A DNA stretch of 64,000 nt from an uncultured Eubacteriales bacterium (GCA_900314745.1 OMWK01000009.1:1-64000); one strand, 5' to 3'. Counted from the first letter of the stretch, positions 33,864 to 42,785 are shown. Notes: generated from the letters alone by a model not told the origin. Numbers and translations: made by a program.

Positions 33864-34682
33864 GTGCAGAGTATAAAGATTGAGAATGTAAAAACTGATT
33901 CATTTTCTATGGATTACATCAGGTTCGGGCATGGCGAGGGTGTATTCGTAATCATCCCCGGATTAAGCGTTCAGAGCGTAATGCCACTCGCGGATATGGT
34001 GGCAGATGCGTATAAGATCCTGACGGAAGATTATACGGTTTACATGTTCGACAGAAGAAAGGATCTGCCTGAAGTTTACACGGTTCGTGATATGGCAAGG
34101 GATACAGCTGCCGCCATGCGTGAATTGGGTCTTAAGGATGTTGTGCTTTACGGCGCGTCCCAGGGCGGAATGATATCATCCGTGATCGCTTTGGAGAATC
34201 CCGATCTCATAAGCCGCCTGGTGCTCGCTTCGACAGCAGCCTCTATAGATGAGAATGTCGGCAAGGTTGTTAAGAAGTGGAAGGATCTCGCATCGGAAGG
34301 AAAGGCGGAAGAGCTTTATCTGTCATTCGGTGAGGACATCTATCCGAAGGAGGTCTTCGAGCAGTCCAAGGGCCTTCTCACAGATGCCGCGAAGACGGTA
34401 ACTAAGGAAGAATTGGACCGCTTTGTTATACTCGCATCCGGAATGGAAGGATTCGATGTTCTGGGAGACATCGGCAAGATATCCTGCCCCTTGTTCCTGA
34501 TGGGTTCTTCTGACGACAGGGTGCTTGGAAGCGAAGCGAGCATGAAAATCGCGGAGAAGTTTAAAGGCAGGGAAGACTTCCTGTTCCATATGTATGAAGG
34601 CTACGGCCACTCGGCTTACGATACCGCGCCCGATTATAAGGAGCGGATACTTAAGTTCCTCAAGGGCTTAAGCCGTGGATAA
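33864..34682 (+). CDS. Alpha/beta hydrolase
   Basis: The nucleophile elbow is GASQGG, the acid is probably in SSDDRV and the base in YGHSAYD; the oxyanion region is VIIPGLS. These residues form a complete triad of the alpha/beta hydrolase fold. A longer frame reaches back to 33810 inside the cls gene, but AAGGAGAG lies nine bases before GTG 33864, so I use that start (MQSIKIENV). The substrate is unknown; close relatives include esterases and haloperoxidase-like hydrolases. No signal peptide is present. Confidence 0.85.
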   Translation: MQSIKIENVKTDSFSMDYIRFGHGEGVFVIIPGLSVQSVMPLADMVADAYKILTEDYTVYMFDRRKDLPEVYTVRDMARDTAAAMRELGLKDVVLYGASQGGMISSVIALENPDLISRLVLASTAASIDENVGKVVKKWKDLASEGKAEELYLSFGEDIYPKEVFEQSKGLLTDAAKTVTKEELDRFVILASGMEGFDVLGDIGKISCPLFLMGSSDDRVLGSEASMKIAEKFKGREDFLFHMYEGYGHSAYDTAPDYKERILKFLKGLSRG

Positions 34683-34742
34683 TTAGCAGGAAATCACTTA
34701 TAATTACTCCGTTAATCAGAAGGAAATATAAGTACACATACT

Positions 34743-36278
34743 GTGAGCGATAAGAAGACAATAGCCAAGACAGGCGTCATAGGGGTCATTAATCAGGTGC
34801 TGTTCGCGATACTCGGATTTGTATCGCGTAAGCTTTTTATTATCTATATCGGCACGGATATCTTAGGATTAAGCGGTACCTACACGAATGTACTGTCTAC
34901 GCTCGCTCTTGCCGACTTAGGATTTGACATCGCGGTTACATATGCTCTTTACAAGCCTCTTAACGAGGGAAATGAGCAGAAGATCAACGCCATAATGAGG
35001 GCGCTGAAGTCCATCTATAACGTCATAGGAATAGCGTTCATCGCTCTGTCTTTTCTGGCGCTCCCGGCCCTTAAATTCATCATCACAGACATGGAATTTA
35101 AGGATATCTACTATGTGTATTTCCTGATGCAGGCTCTCGCGAGTGCATCGACATATTTCTTCGCCTACAGAAGGACGCTCCTTGTTGCAGACAAGAAGGA
35201 GTATGTCACCAAGACCGTCGATACTGTTGCGACATTCATCTTCAGCATCGCGAAGATCCTGGTCCTCGTCTTGTTCAAAAGCTATCTCATCTATACCGCT
35301 ATGTCTGTCATTCAGGCATTCGCCACAAACATATACATCTATGTTAAGTGCAACAAAGTCTATCCTTATCTCGACAGCAAGGTTAAGGTCGACCGTAAGG
35401 AAGTCAACGATCTTCTTAACAAGATCAAGGACATCGCATTAGGCAAGATATCAGGCTATGTTTACGGCTGCACGGACATGATCCTCATCTCGAAGATCAT
35501 AAGCACGGTAGTCGCAGGATACTACTACAACTACCTGAATGTCATCACGATAATCAGGCAGCTGTCGGTCAATCTTCTAGGTCCCCTTGCACCCTTCATA
35601 GGAAGGAGCCTCGATAAGGACAATGATCCCGTACGCCAGGAGAAATCATTCCGCATGTATACATATGTAAGATTCCTCGTGGCCGTATGTCTTCTTGTAC
35701 CCTCAATAATCCTCATCGACCTTTTTATTGAGATGTGGCTCGGCAGGGAATTCGTAATGGACAGCCTGATTGTTGTCCTCGTATGTGCGGACCTTTACAT
35801 AAGCCTTGTACACAGTTCTCTATGTGATTTCATGAACGGCGCGGGACTTTTTAAGTACGAGAAGTGGATAAGCCTCACGGGCGCCATTGTTAATCTTACA
35901 ACATCCATTGTTCTCGCTCTTAACGTTGGTCTTCCCGGTATCCTCGCGGGTACCGTTATTGCCCAGGTCGTCTACTGGATCTTAAGAAGCATCATCGTAT
36001 ACGATAAGTGCTTCAAGTCGCAGGGGCTTTTCGCGAGGTACTGGCTCAGGATGGGCATCTACCTTGCAGTGTTCCTTCTGTGCACCGCAGCATGTTATTA
36101 TGTGTGCCCGTTCATAAACACTAAGTGGATGGTCGTGAACTTCATCTTAAGAGGCATAGTGTGTGAAGTGATGTGTGCCGTTATCGTAGGAGTTGCATTC
36201 ATCCCGTCACCGGAGCACAGGACTGCCGTTAACTGGGCGGTGCAGAAGGCAAGATCTGTCATTCACAAAAATGCATAA
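34743..36278 (+). CDS. Polysaccharide flippase (MATE/Wzx-like)
   Basis: The 511-residue protein has 12 to 14 membrane segments and the fold pattern of the MOP exporter superfamily: NQVLFAILGFVSRKLFIIYI at the N-terminus and DLGFDIAVTYALYKPL after the second segment. Such proteins flip lipid-linked oligosaccharides to the outer face of the membrane. The start codon is GTG at 34743 with a distant AAGGAAA; an alternative start cannot be excluded. It overlaps the following HAD gene by eight bases. Glycosyltransferase genes lie 8 kb upstream, so a shared polymer pathway is only a suggestion. Confidence 0.85.
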   Translation: MSDKKTIAKTGVIGVINQVLFAILGFVSRKLFIIYIGTDILGLSGTYTNVLSTLALADLGFDIAVTYALYKPLNEGNEQKINAIMRALKSIYNVIGIAFIALSFLALPALKFIITDMEFKDIYYVYFLMQALASASTYFFAYRRTLLVADKKEYVTKTVDTVATFIFSIAKILVLVLFKSYLIYTAMSVIQAFATNIYIYVKCNKVYPYLDSKVKVDRKEVNDLLNKIKDIALGKISGYVYGCTDMILISKIISTVVAGYYYNYLNVITIIRQLSVNLLGPLAPFIGRSLDKDNDPVRQEKSFRMYTYVRFLVAVCLLVPSIILIDLFIEMWLGREFVMDSLIVVLVCADLYISLVHSSLCDFMNGAGLFKYEKWISLTGAIVNLTTSIVLALNVGLPGILAGTVIAQVVYWILRSIIVYDKCFKSQGLFARYWLRMGIYLAVFLLCTAACYYVCPFINTKWMVVNFILRGIVCEVMCAVIVGVAFIPSPEHRTAVNWAVQKARSVIHKNA

Positions 36279-36990
36279 GAATTTTCTTTTTGACTTGGAC
36301 CAGACGCTTCTGGATTTCCACGCTTCCGAGAAGAAAGCTCTCGGCATCGTGCTTACTGCGAACGGGCTCTCGTATTCGGAGGAGATCTACAGGGATTTCA
36401 AATCTTACAACAAGTCTTTGTGGCTTCAGCTTGAGAAAGGGACCATCACGCGTCCGGAACTTTTTACCAAGAGGTTTCTTTACGTGTTCTCGAAGTGTGA
36501 GGGCGATTCATCCGCTCTTGATCCTTTGAAGATCAATTCGGATTTTATTAAGGCCATGTCCGTAAACGGCGTGCTGATGGAAGGCGCTCTGGAATTTGTC
36601 AGGAAGCTTAAGGCGGACATTCCCGATTCGAGGATTTACATCGCGTCCAACGGTGCCACGATAAATGCAAAGGGAAGGATAGCTTCCACCGGTCTTCACA
36701 GGTACATAGACGGAGTGTTCATTAGCGAGGACATGGGCGTGACGAAGCCGGATCCTGCATTCTTCGATATGTGCCTCGAGAGGATAGGGGAGCCGCGGGA
36801 GTCCTGCATAATGATTGGTGATTCATTGTCTTCCGATATGCTCGGTGCGAAGAATGCAGCGCTTCAGTCGGTCTGGTTCATGCCCACAGGAAACGTTGAA
36901 GAAGCTGTGAAGGAGTACGATATCAACTACTGCGCGTTCACTTACGATGAGCTTTACGATGTTCTTGTCAGGTGGTCGGCCAAGCGCTGA
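36271..36990 (+). CDS. HAD-family nucleotidase, YjjG/YfnB-like
   Basis: The protein of 239 residues begins MHKNFLFDLDQTLLDF, with motif I DLDQT at the very start. ASNG is motif II, VTKPDPAFF the lysine motif and IGDSLSSDMLGA motif IV. The YjjG group hydrolyses nucleoside 5'-monophosphates, often of non-canonical bases. An apparent earlier start at 36193 lies within the flippase gene and adds unrelated residues. The true ATG at 36271 overlaps the last eight bases of the flippase gene. Confidence 0.85.
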   Translation: MHKNFLFDLDQTLLDFHASEKKALGIVLTANGLSYSEEIYRDFKSYNKSLWLQLEKGTITRPELFTKRFLYVFSKCEGDSSALDPLKINSDFIKAMSVNGVLMEGALEFVRKLKADIPDSRIYIASNGATINAKGRIASTGLHRYIDGVFISEDMGVTKPDPAFFDMCLERIGEPRESCIMIGDSLSSDMLGAKNAALQSVWFMPTGNVEEAVKEYDINYCAFTYDELYDVLVRWSAKR

Positions 36991-36995
36991 GAGCG

Positions 36996-38141
36996 TCACT
37001 TTCGCGCGGCCTTCTCCCGGTACAGTGCCTCGTCGGCTTCTCCCAAGGCCTTCTGGAAGTTCGATATGTCTGCTGAATAACCTGCATAACCGATGCTCGC
37101 GGTAAGTTCATACGCGGCGCCGGATTCCGTGTTGAGGCGGATCAGTGTTTCCTTAATATCACTGCAGAGTTTCTTTATCTGATCTTCACTCTCTGTCTTT
37201 ACGATGACGATGAATTCGTCACCGCCATATCTTGCTATGAAGGTCTTCATCGGACTTCCGGCGCAGCTCATCATAAGTGCATCAGCGGCTCTCTTGATGG
37301 CATGATCGCCTTCCACGTGTCCGTAATGGTCGTTGATATGCTTGAACTTGTTCAGGTCTATCATGAGTACATAGCGGTCGATTTTGCCGGGATTTTGCTT
37401 CTGGATGTCGTTCGCGATGTACTTCTTCAGCTGAGTTCTGTTGTTAAGCTTCGTGAGCTCATCGATCGAGACCTGATCGTTCAGGGATGAGATGTAAACA
37501 TAGAGCATCATTATGGAGCATCCGAAGCAGAACATCGGTATCTTAAGCCAAAGCGTCTGTATTACTCCGATGACCGCGATACCAAAAGGATACGCCGCGC
37601 TCGTAAGGTAGAGCGATCTGACGGCAAAGTTCTCTTTACTGAACGCCCTGATCACTGACCTTACCGTGCTCACTATGATGTAGATTACCGGTACGCTTAA
37701 GAAAACGATGTAATATGTCAACGTTAAATTGATGCCTTCTGTTATTACAGTCCCGGGGAAGAAGATAAATAAAACCAATATCAGAACAGATGTAACAAGA
37801 ACGGGTGTCAGAACCAGAAGTCTCATCCTGAGTCTCTGGATATATGCCTCACCCTGTGACAGCTCAGCGTACACGAACCAGAAGCCCGTGATGCAGCTAA
37901 GGACGATGGCGTTGATTATGTTAGCGGCCGCTACAAGCCCGGGGATGGGAGGGAGGTACTTGCCGAGGATCAGAGCCCAGCATATGTCACTCAGAAAGTA
38001 CATGATGTGGGCAAAAATGATATTGATAAAGACGACCTGCTTCGACTGGCGTCCGATAGACCCCAGCTCCCTCAAAAGCAGCAACGTGAAGATAACGATG
38101 CTTACGATATTCGCTTCAACATAAAACCACGTATAATCCAT
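36996..38141 (-). CDS. Membrane diguanylate cyclase (GGDEF)
   Basis: Seven hydrophobic segments (about residues 5-215) form an MHYT/7TM-like sensor of unknown type. The GGDEF domain (about 225-378) holds ARYGGDEFIVIV and DLNKFKHINDHYGHVEGD, with all catalytic positions intact. It would make cyclic di-GMP. No RxxD inhibitory site precedes the motif, so product inhibition is unlikely. The start ATG at 38141 is 12 bases after a TATAAT on the minus strand, so the leader would be only a few bases long. It converges on the HAD gene. Confidence 0.9.
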   Translation of the reverse strand: MDYTWFYVEANIVSIVIFTLLLLRELGSIGRQSKQVVFINIIFAHIMYFLSDICWALILGKYLPPIPGLVAAANIINAIVLSCITGFWFVYAELSQGEAYIQRLRMRLLVLTPVLVTSVLILVLFIFFPGTVITEGINLTLTYYIVFLSVPVIYIIVSTVRSVIRAFSKENFAVRSLYLTSAAYPFGIAVIGVIQTLWLKIPMFCFGCSIMMLYVYISSLNDQVSIDELTKLNNRTQLKKYIANDIQKQNPGKIDRYVLMIDLNKFKHINDHYGHVEGDHAIKRAADALMMSCAGSPMKTFIARYGGDEFIVIVKTESEDQIKKLCSDIKETLIRLNTESGAAYELTASIGYAGYSADISNFQKALGEADEALYREKAARK

Positions 38142-38346
38142 ACCAATGCAAGGATTATAGTCTTCAAGATTATTGCAATTATTATTTAGAAATTAATAAA
38201 GTATAAACAGTGACAGGCTGTAATACGCTGTGGTCAGGTGAAGATTCTTACAACAGATGAAGGATCATGTGTTGAGACTGCGACAGGTGAGCCCCTGATT
38301 GACCATGATATAATGAGGATCAAGAATGAACGAGGGAGTGGCTGAT

Positions 38347-38751
38347 ATGCGCAGAATTCTTTCAATCTTACAATGTTTAATTATGGTTTTTACCTTGTGC
38401 TCTTGTTCGGCATTAAGTTTCGAGACTGCTCCGGGTACCGAGTATGGCAGTTTTACGATAGAGAAGACTTCAAGCTATGACGGAAAGTATTATGCATATA
38501 TGACCCAGCACGATCAGATGATCGTTGTTAATATTTATTCTGAAGATGACACCGAAGTGTTCACATTTGAGCCTTGCAGGAAGAGTGATTTCTGGGGTAT
38601 CTGCTGGGAGAACGACAATTACAATCTGTGGGTTCAGTCAGGTGATCTTGGATTGATCTGCTATACCATGTCTGATGAGGTCTGGAGCATCGATGATTCT
38701 GCAATAAGACCTGATTATATAATCAGCAAATGGGATAATTCGACCGGCTGA
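38347..38751 (+). CDS. Small putative lipoprotein
   Basis: From the ATG at 38347 the product has 134 residues. A short basic start and a hydrophobic stretch end in the lipobox TLCSC (Cys20). The rest is beta-rich with several Trp and Tyr (SDFWGICWENDNYNLWVQ) and no known motif. GAGGGAG stands nine bases upstream; the earlier in-frame ATG at 38326 has no ribosome site and would spoil the signal peptide. Function is unknown. Confidence 0.65.
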   Translation: MRRILSILQCLIMVFTLCSCSALSFETAPGTEYGSFTIEKTSSYDGKYYAYMTQHDQMIVVNIYSEDDTEVFTFEPCRKSDFWGICWENDNYNLWVQSGDLGLICYTMSDEVWSIDDSAIRPDYIISKWDNSTG

Positions 38752-38806
38752 ATCGTAAGTTGCGGAGGTGATGCGGAATATATTGGCCGTTTAACCTAAT
38801 TGCCTA

Positions 38807-38834
38807 TTGACTGGGTAGGTGTTTATACTAGAAT
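38807..38834 (+). promoter_or_regulatory. Promoter of HD-domain gene
   Basis: TTGACT (38807-38812) and TAGAAT (38829-38834) with a 16-base spacer lie 30 bases before the ATG. Confidence 0.65.
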
Positions 38835-38863
38835 TATGTAAATAATTGATTGGAGTTATTTAT

Positions 38864-39460
38864 ATGATATTCCGCGACGAAGCCTTTGAAGTACTGAAGA
38901 AATATAACAAGGAACCTTTCCATATACAGCACGCACTTACTGTTGAAGCTGTTATGAAGTGGTACGCGCAGGAACTCGGTTATTCAAGTGATGCAGACTA
39001 CTGGGGTATCATCGGATTGCTCCATGATATAGATTTTGAGCTTTATCCTGATGAGCATTGTCTTAAGGCTCCACAGCTTTTACGCGAGAATGGATTTGAT
39101 GAAGATGTAATCCATTCTGTTTGTTCGCATGGCTACGGTATTACAGTACCTTGCGGTGAGACCATAGATGTTGAGCCTGTTCATGAGATGGAGAAGGTCC
39201 TTTTCGCAGCTGATGAGCTCACGGGTCTGATATGGGCCGCAGCTTTGATGAGACCTTCGAAAAGCACGAAGGACATGGAACTTAAGTCGTTGAAGAAGAA
39301 GTATAAGAGTAAGGGCTTTGCTGCCGGCTGCTCAAGAGATGTGATAGAGCGCGGGGCAGAACAACTCGGCTGGGAACTCGATAAGCTTCTCCTAATGACT
39401 TTGCAGGCAATGGCTGCCAATGAGGACCTTATCAATTCACAGATGGCATCACTCGGGTAA
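38864..39460 (+). CDS. HD-domain hydrolase (HDIG type)
   Basis: The 198-residue protein contains the HD signature in FHIQHALTVEAVMKW and GLLHDIDFELYPDEH, the metal-binding His and His-Asp pair of the HD superfamily. Later positions, CSHGYGI and ADELTGLIWAA, complete the usual pattern. It is probably a phosphohydrolase of a nucleotide or small metabolite. I prefer ATG 38864 (MIFRDEAFEVL), preceded by GGAG at eight bases, over the longer frame from 38846. It heads a row with two tiny Cys-rich proteins. Confidence 0.85.
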   Translation: MIFRDEAFEVLKKYNKEPFHIQHALTVEAVMKWYAQELGYSSDADYWGIIGLLHDIDFELYPDEHCLKAPQLLRENGFDEDVIHSVCSHGYGITVPCGETIDVEPVHEMEKVLFAADELTGLIWAAALMRPSKSTKDMELKSLKKKYKSKGFAAGCSRDVIERGAEQLGWELDKLLLMTLQAMAANEDLINSQMASLG

Positions 39461-39471
39461 AGGAGCAGCAT

Positions 39472-39693
39472 ATGAAATCAATCCTGATCAAAGACACTAC
39501 ACGTGAGGAAAGAGAAGAGATAATCCGATCTTCTCTTGATTGTGGCGGCGGCTGTGAGAATTGTTCTTCGTGCTGGCTTGGTGGCGGAAGTCCCTGGGAC
39601 ATCTATCAGGATTATATTGACGGTAAGCGGGAGATTAAAGAGATCAACCGGGGATACATAGATGAGTACCGTCATGGCAGACAGATAAAATAA
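39472..39693 (+). CDS. Small Cys4 protein (CX3CX2CX2C), copy 1
   Basis: The 73-residue product holds Cys24, Cys28, Cys31 and Cys34 in CGGGCENCSSC, followed by DIYQDYIDGKREIKEIN. Four cysteines spaced CX3CX2CX2C could hold an iron-sulfur cluster or zinc. AAGGAG is placed eight bases before the ATG. The next small gene has the same cysteine spacing and a matching DYIxGxR segment, so the two are tandem paralogues. I do not know a function. Confidence 0.7.
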   Translation: MKSILIKDTTREEREEIIRSSLDCGGGCENCSSCWLGGGSPWDIYQDYIDGKREIKEINRGYIDEYRHGRQIK

Positions 39694-39703
39694 GACGGAT
39701 TAA

Positions 39704-39913
39704 GTGATCGATATGAGCTTGGCTCCGGACATACTTAAATCTACTGCTGAACAGCGCAGGGATTATATAAAGACAAAGTACCCGTGCATTGCTGATTGTG
39801 ATATGTGCGGCCTTTGTAAGGTGTTTCACGGCAAGGATCCTGAGGACGCATATGACGATTACATAATGGGAAGACGTTCATTTCAGGAAGTCTCTGAGGA
39901 TTACAGATACTAG
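39704..39913 (+). CDS. Small Cys4 protein (CX3CX2CX2C), copy 2
   Basis: The 69-residue product holds Cys28, Cys32, Cys35 and Cys38 in CIADCDMCGLC, then DAYDDYIMGRRSFQEV. It is clearly related to the protein encoded just upstream. Start may be GTG at 39704 or ATG at 39713; the ribosome site is weak, and coupling to the upstream gene, ten bases away, is likely. A terminator follows at once. Function is unknown. Confidence 0.65.
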   Translation: MIDMSLAPDILKSTAEQRRDYIKTKYPCIADCDMCGLCKVFHGKDPEDAYDDYIMGRRSFQEVSEDYRY

Positions 39914-39940
39914 CTCCCGGCAACAGGGAGTTTTATATTG
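39913..39940 (+). terminator. Terminator after small Cys4 genes
   Basis: CTCCC (39914-39918) and GGGAG (39926-39930) form a short stem followed by TTTTATATT. Confidence 0.6.
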
Positions 39941-39968
39941 TTAAAAAGCATTCTATGTTACACAGCAT

Positions 39969-40061
39969 TTAGTGTTGTACAAATAATAAACGGAGATACT
40001 TGAACATTTGACTGCGGTTTGTTCTCTCATTTCCGGGGGACGCTTTTTTTCTTCCAGCCAT
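39969..40061 (-). CDS. Possible 30-residue ORF, probably a fragment
   Basis: From ATG 40061 the frame reads MAGRKKASPGNERTNRSQ and ends at 39969. AAAGGA stands seven bases upstream, better than chance would suggest. No family is recognised; it could be the start of a lost gene. Confidence 0.3.
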   Translation of the reverse strand: MAGRKKASPGNERTNRSQMFKYLRLLFVQH

Positions 40062-40100
40062 TTACATTTCCTTTCTAGATGCTGATGGAATTATATCCGA

Positions 40101-40240
40101 CTATACATTTTTCGCCGCAGTCCAATCTGCAAAGAACTCTTCATATATATCGACAAAGGCACCCTGTTTGATGGGGTATTCGAGGCGTAAAAACGGGAAT
40201 TGTATTATTAATTGATATAATGAAGATTAAGAAAAATACC
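40101..40240 (-). pseudogene. Possible C-terminal gene fragment
   Basis: On the minus strand a frame without a start reads LRLEYPIKQGAFVDIYEEFF and ends with TAG at 40101. The composition looks protein-like, but no start codon or family is seen. It is likely a remnant of an older insertion. Confidence 0.3.
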
Positions 40241-40273
40241 TCTTAGAACGATTTTGGATTACTAAAACTGGAT

Positions 40274-40516
40274 CTATTTGTTTTTAGGTGCGATGTGGAT
40301 GAATAAGAGAAGAATAGCAATAATATCGATACTTATAGTACTTTTGCCTGATTTCAAATCAGACGCTCGCACATCACATTCATTGCCACATGCGCATCGA
40401 CAATGCCACATACGCTTGTGCTGACCCGAAGGTTGCACATAATCCTCCGCTCTGTAGAGGACGGTTAGCTTTCCGAATGTAGCACCAGATAAGTCCTCAA
40501 AACGACCTTGGCTCAA
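40274..40516 (-). pseudogene. Truncated zinc-ribbon/HNH-associated protein
   Basis: The product begins from TTG 40516, after GGAGGG, with FEDLSGATFGKLTVLYRAED and MWHCRCACGNECDVRASDLKSG. This is the N-terminal half of proteins found with phage HNH endonucleases and AP2-type DNA-binding domains. The usual continuation (a Cys pair such as CGC) is missing. After the lysine of LKSGK the frame reads antisense to a signal peptide. The gene was therefore cut off by a junction near 40345. It lies 30 bases downstream of the large nuclease gene on the same strand. Confidence 0.65.
40295..40345 (+). pseudogene. Truncated start of an exported protein
   Basis: AGGTG precedes an ATG at about 40301, and the frame reads MNKRRIAIISILIVLL, a typical signal peptide. 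After about 16 codons it runs into the antisense of the zinc-ribbon gene, so the rest is lost. It marks a recombination junction near 40345. Confidence 0.4.
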
Positions 40517-40546
40517 GACACCCTCCTCACATTACTCAACTTCATC

Positions 40547-42493
40547 TTAATCGTTACTTTGGGATATATCATTGATATTATTGTATTTCCAACGAAAACC
40601 GCCTGCCGTTTTTTGTTTACCCAAACAACAAGCACTAATCTTAGAAGGACTTACCCCAACAAATTCTGCCGCACTATTAATCGAATCAAACTTCCGATTT
40701 GTCTCCAAACATATCACACCTTTTTTCTTCTTAGCAGTACGGTCTCTGATAGCGCAAGCCGGACAACCTCGTCCAAGTATTGATCGATTAGAAATACGAG
40801 CTTGCCATGAATGGCCACATTGCGAGCATTTCCACCATACACTTTCCTTTGAACCTACGGAATAGTTATCAGGTGTCCTTTCACCATTTTTATCATAATC
40901 CCATTCTTTAGATAAATCAGGGTTTCGTTCTATCAAAGATCCATTCTGTTTAATAATAGTGTTATGATGTTTCTCGGCTGCCTTAACCGAGCTACAAACA
41001 GGGCAACCGGATTTCGCTTTTGTTCTGCTATAAATGGCAGCTTGCCACTCGAATCCACACGCAGAACACGTCCACCATACTTTTTTGTTACTACAGACAG
41101 TTACTTCTTGAGGAGTCATTCCTTGGTTTCGATCTGTATTCCATTCGTTCGCCACTAATGGATCTTTGGTATATAAGTCATTAAAGCCCAATAGAACTTT
41201 TTGATTCGAACAATACGGACATCCAGTTCCATCAGAAGAAGTTCTATGCGCTATCGTTGCAGAATAACTATGTCCTAAAGGACATATCCACCACACTCTT
41301 CTTGAATTACAGTCGGATATGGTAGAAGGGTCCAATCCAAAGTTTTTCTCATAATCCCATTCTCTTACAATATCGGGATGTCTGGTTTTCAAATCGTTAA
41401 ATCCCGATAACGTCCTCTTCCCTGAACAATATGGACATCCTCTACCATATATTCGATGAGCTATAGTATCCTGCCAAGAATGATGTTTGCTGCATAACCA
41501 CCATACTCTTATGCCAGAACACTTAGATATATCATTCGGTGATAGTTTGCCGTTTTTATCACAATCCCATTCAACGGCTAACTCTGGAAACAAATGACCA
41601 AATGAGTCTTCATCGTATGATTTTTCTATCATAGCTCTTATTTGGGGCATATCGCGATTTGCATCTACATCAAGATTATTAGTATCAAGAGTAGCTATCA
41701 ACCATTCGATAGTCCTGTTAATATACCCTAAGTCGCTTTTGGGCGGTTCTGTTAAGTGTTCCTCGGAATACCCATCATCTAGCAACCCGATTTTGGGTTC
41801 TCTTATTCTGATAAGACGAATATTATTTGCTTTACATAATTCTGTTTTTTCTAGATCACGACTCCTATTCTTATGCCAGTGTTCGCCGTCGTATTCTATA
41901 GCACAGTTCATACTCGGAATGTAAATATCAACATCTCGAAAACTATCGCCAAAAATCTTTGCATTCTCAACAACATCAATATTGCACTGAATTAAATAAT
42001 AAACTATAGCCTTCTCTGGTAATGATACTCTATAGCCAGCATTACATTTAGGACAACCGCTACCCTTTACTCGAGATGAAATAACAGCTTTCCATTCATG
42101 ACCTCTTTTACAAATCCACCAAACCTTCGCATTGCTTCCATAGGAATAGTCTTGGGGGGATTGATTTATGTTTCTACTGTAATTCCATTCTTCACAAAGG
42201 ATTGGATTTGTTTCCAGCAAAGAGCCTTTTTCTCTTATCCTTGCTTTTCTAAAACTCTCTGTCTGCTTTTTCCTTCCACAAACTGGGCATCCACATCCGT
42301 TGTATGCCCTACTATATATTGCTGATTGCCAATTATAGCTGCACCTTGAACAGGTCCACCATACTTTTCGTTTTGAGCCAGCTGATAAGCTATCTGGTCT
42401 CAAATCTCCGTTTTTCTTATAATCCCACTCTTGAACCAAATGGGGATGGGTAACAGATAATGAATTATCACAAAGCCTGATCATATTTCTCAA
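40547..42493 (-). CDS. Six-zinc-ribbon protein with Vsr/DUF559-like nuclease and NUMOD1-like tail
   Basis: The 648-residue protein contains six copies of a module of about 60 residues: (D/N)P..(V/S)(Q/K)EWDY.KN, VWW.C, H.W...I..R and GCP.C. They lie at about 12-75, 92-153, 298-358, 368-430, 440-503 and 520-584. Between copies two and three, residues 157-245 read FRDVDIYIPSMNCAIEYDGE and KANNIRLIRIRE, a PD-(D/E)XK fold of the Vsr/DUF559 type. The end (about 593-637) resembles a NUMOD1 DNA-binding repeat. It probably binds DNA and may cut it, as a homing-type or defence nuclease. Starts at TTG 42493 and ATG 42484 both fit GGAGATAAGGA. Confidence 0.8.
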   Translation of the reverse strand: MRNMIRLCDNSLSVTHPHLVQEWDYKKNGDLRPDSLSAGSKRKVWWTCSRCSYNWQSAIYSRAYNGCGCPVCGRKKQTESFRKARIREKGSLLETNPILCEEWNYSRNINQSPQDYSYGSNAKVWWICKRGHEWKAVISSRVKGSGCPKCNAGYRVSLPEKAIVYYLIQCNIDVVENAKIFGDSFRDVDIYIPSMNCAIEYDGEHWHKNRSRDLEKTELCKANNIRLIRIREPKIGLLDDGYSEEHLTEPPKSDLGYINRTIEWLIATLDTNNLDVDANRDMPQIRAMIEKSYDEDSFGHLFPELAVEWDCDKNGKLSPNDISKCSGIRVWWLCSKHHSWQDTIAHRIYGRGCPYCSGKRTLSGFNDLKTRHPDIVREWDYEKNFGLDPSTISDCNSRRVWWICPLGHSYSATIAHRTSSDGTGCPYCSNQKVLLGFNDLYTKDPLVANEWNTDRNQGMTPQEVTVCSNKKVWWTCSACGFEWQAAIYSRTKAKSGCPVCSSVKAAEKHHNTIIKQNGSLIERNPDLSKEWDYDKNGERTPDNYSVGSKESVWWKCSQCGHSWQARISNRSILGRGCPACAIRDRTAKKKKGVICLETNRKFDSINSAAEFVGVSPSKISACCLGKQKTAGGFRWKYNNINDISQSND

Positions 42494-42530
42494 TCCTTAT
42501 CTCCAAATGAAAGACTTGTGTTGTTAAACA

Positions 42531-42545
42531 TGTTCTAATAGAACA
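42531..42545. promoter_or_regulatory. Palindromic operator-like site
   Basis: TGTTCTAATAGAACA is a perfect seven-pair palindrome around one base, about 40 bases upstream of the nuclease start. It may bind a dimeric repressor. Confidence 0.45.
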
Positions 42546-42748
42546 AACTCTATCCTATATTCACAATAATCATACTCAGTATAACCGTTTAAGTAACTAT
42601 TATTAGGACACGGATATTTTTTTACATAAGATATCCCTCAGGGAATTACTTTGATTATAAGCGTTCAATATTAATAATCTTTGAATGTGATGTCACGATA
42701 ATGTAGATGTATGCTTCAACCTTATACAAAAGTGAGATATGCAAAGGC

Positions 42749-42785
42749 AAAAAAGAAAAACGGTCAGGTATCTCTTCCTGACCGT
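42749..42785 (-). terminator. Terminator after tRNA-Ser(CGA)
   Basis: On the minus strand ACGGTCAGG and CCTGACCGT form a nine-pair stem with an eight-base loop, followed by TTTTTCTTTTTT. Confidence 0.85.

Noticed and set aside
40547..42493. CRISPR-like or tandem DNA repeats
   Set aside because: The six repeats are protein-level modules with diverged DNA; no spacer pattern exists. No CRISPR array was seen anywhere in the window.
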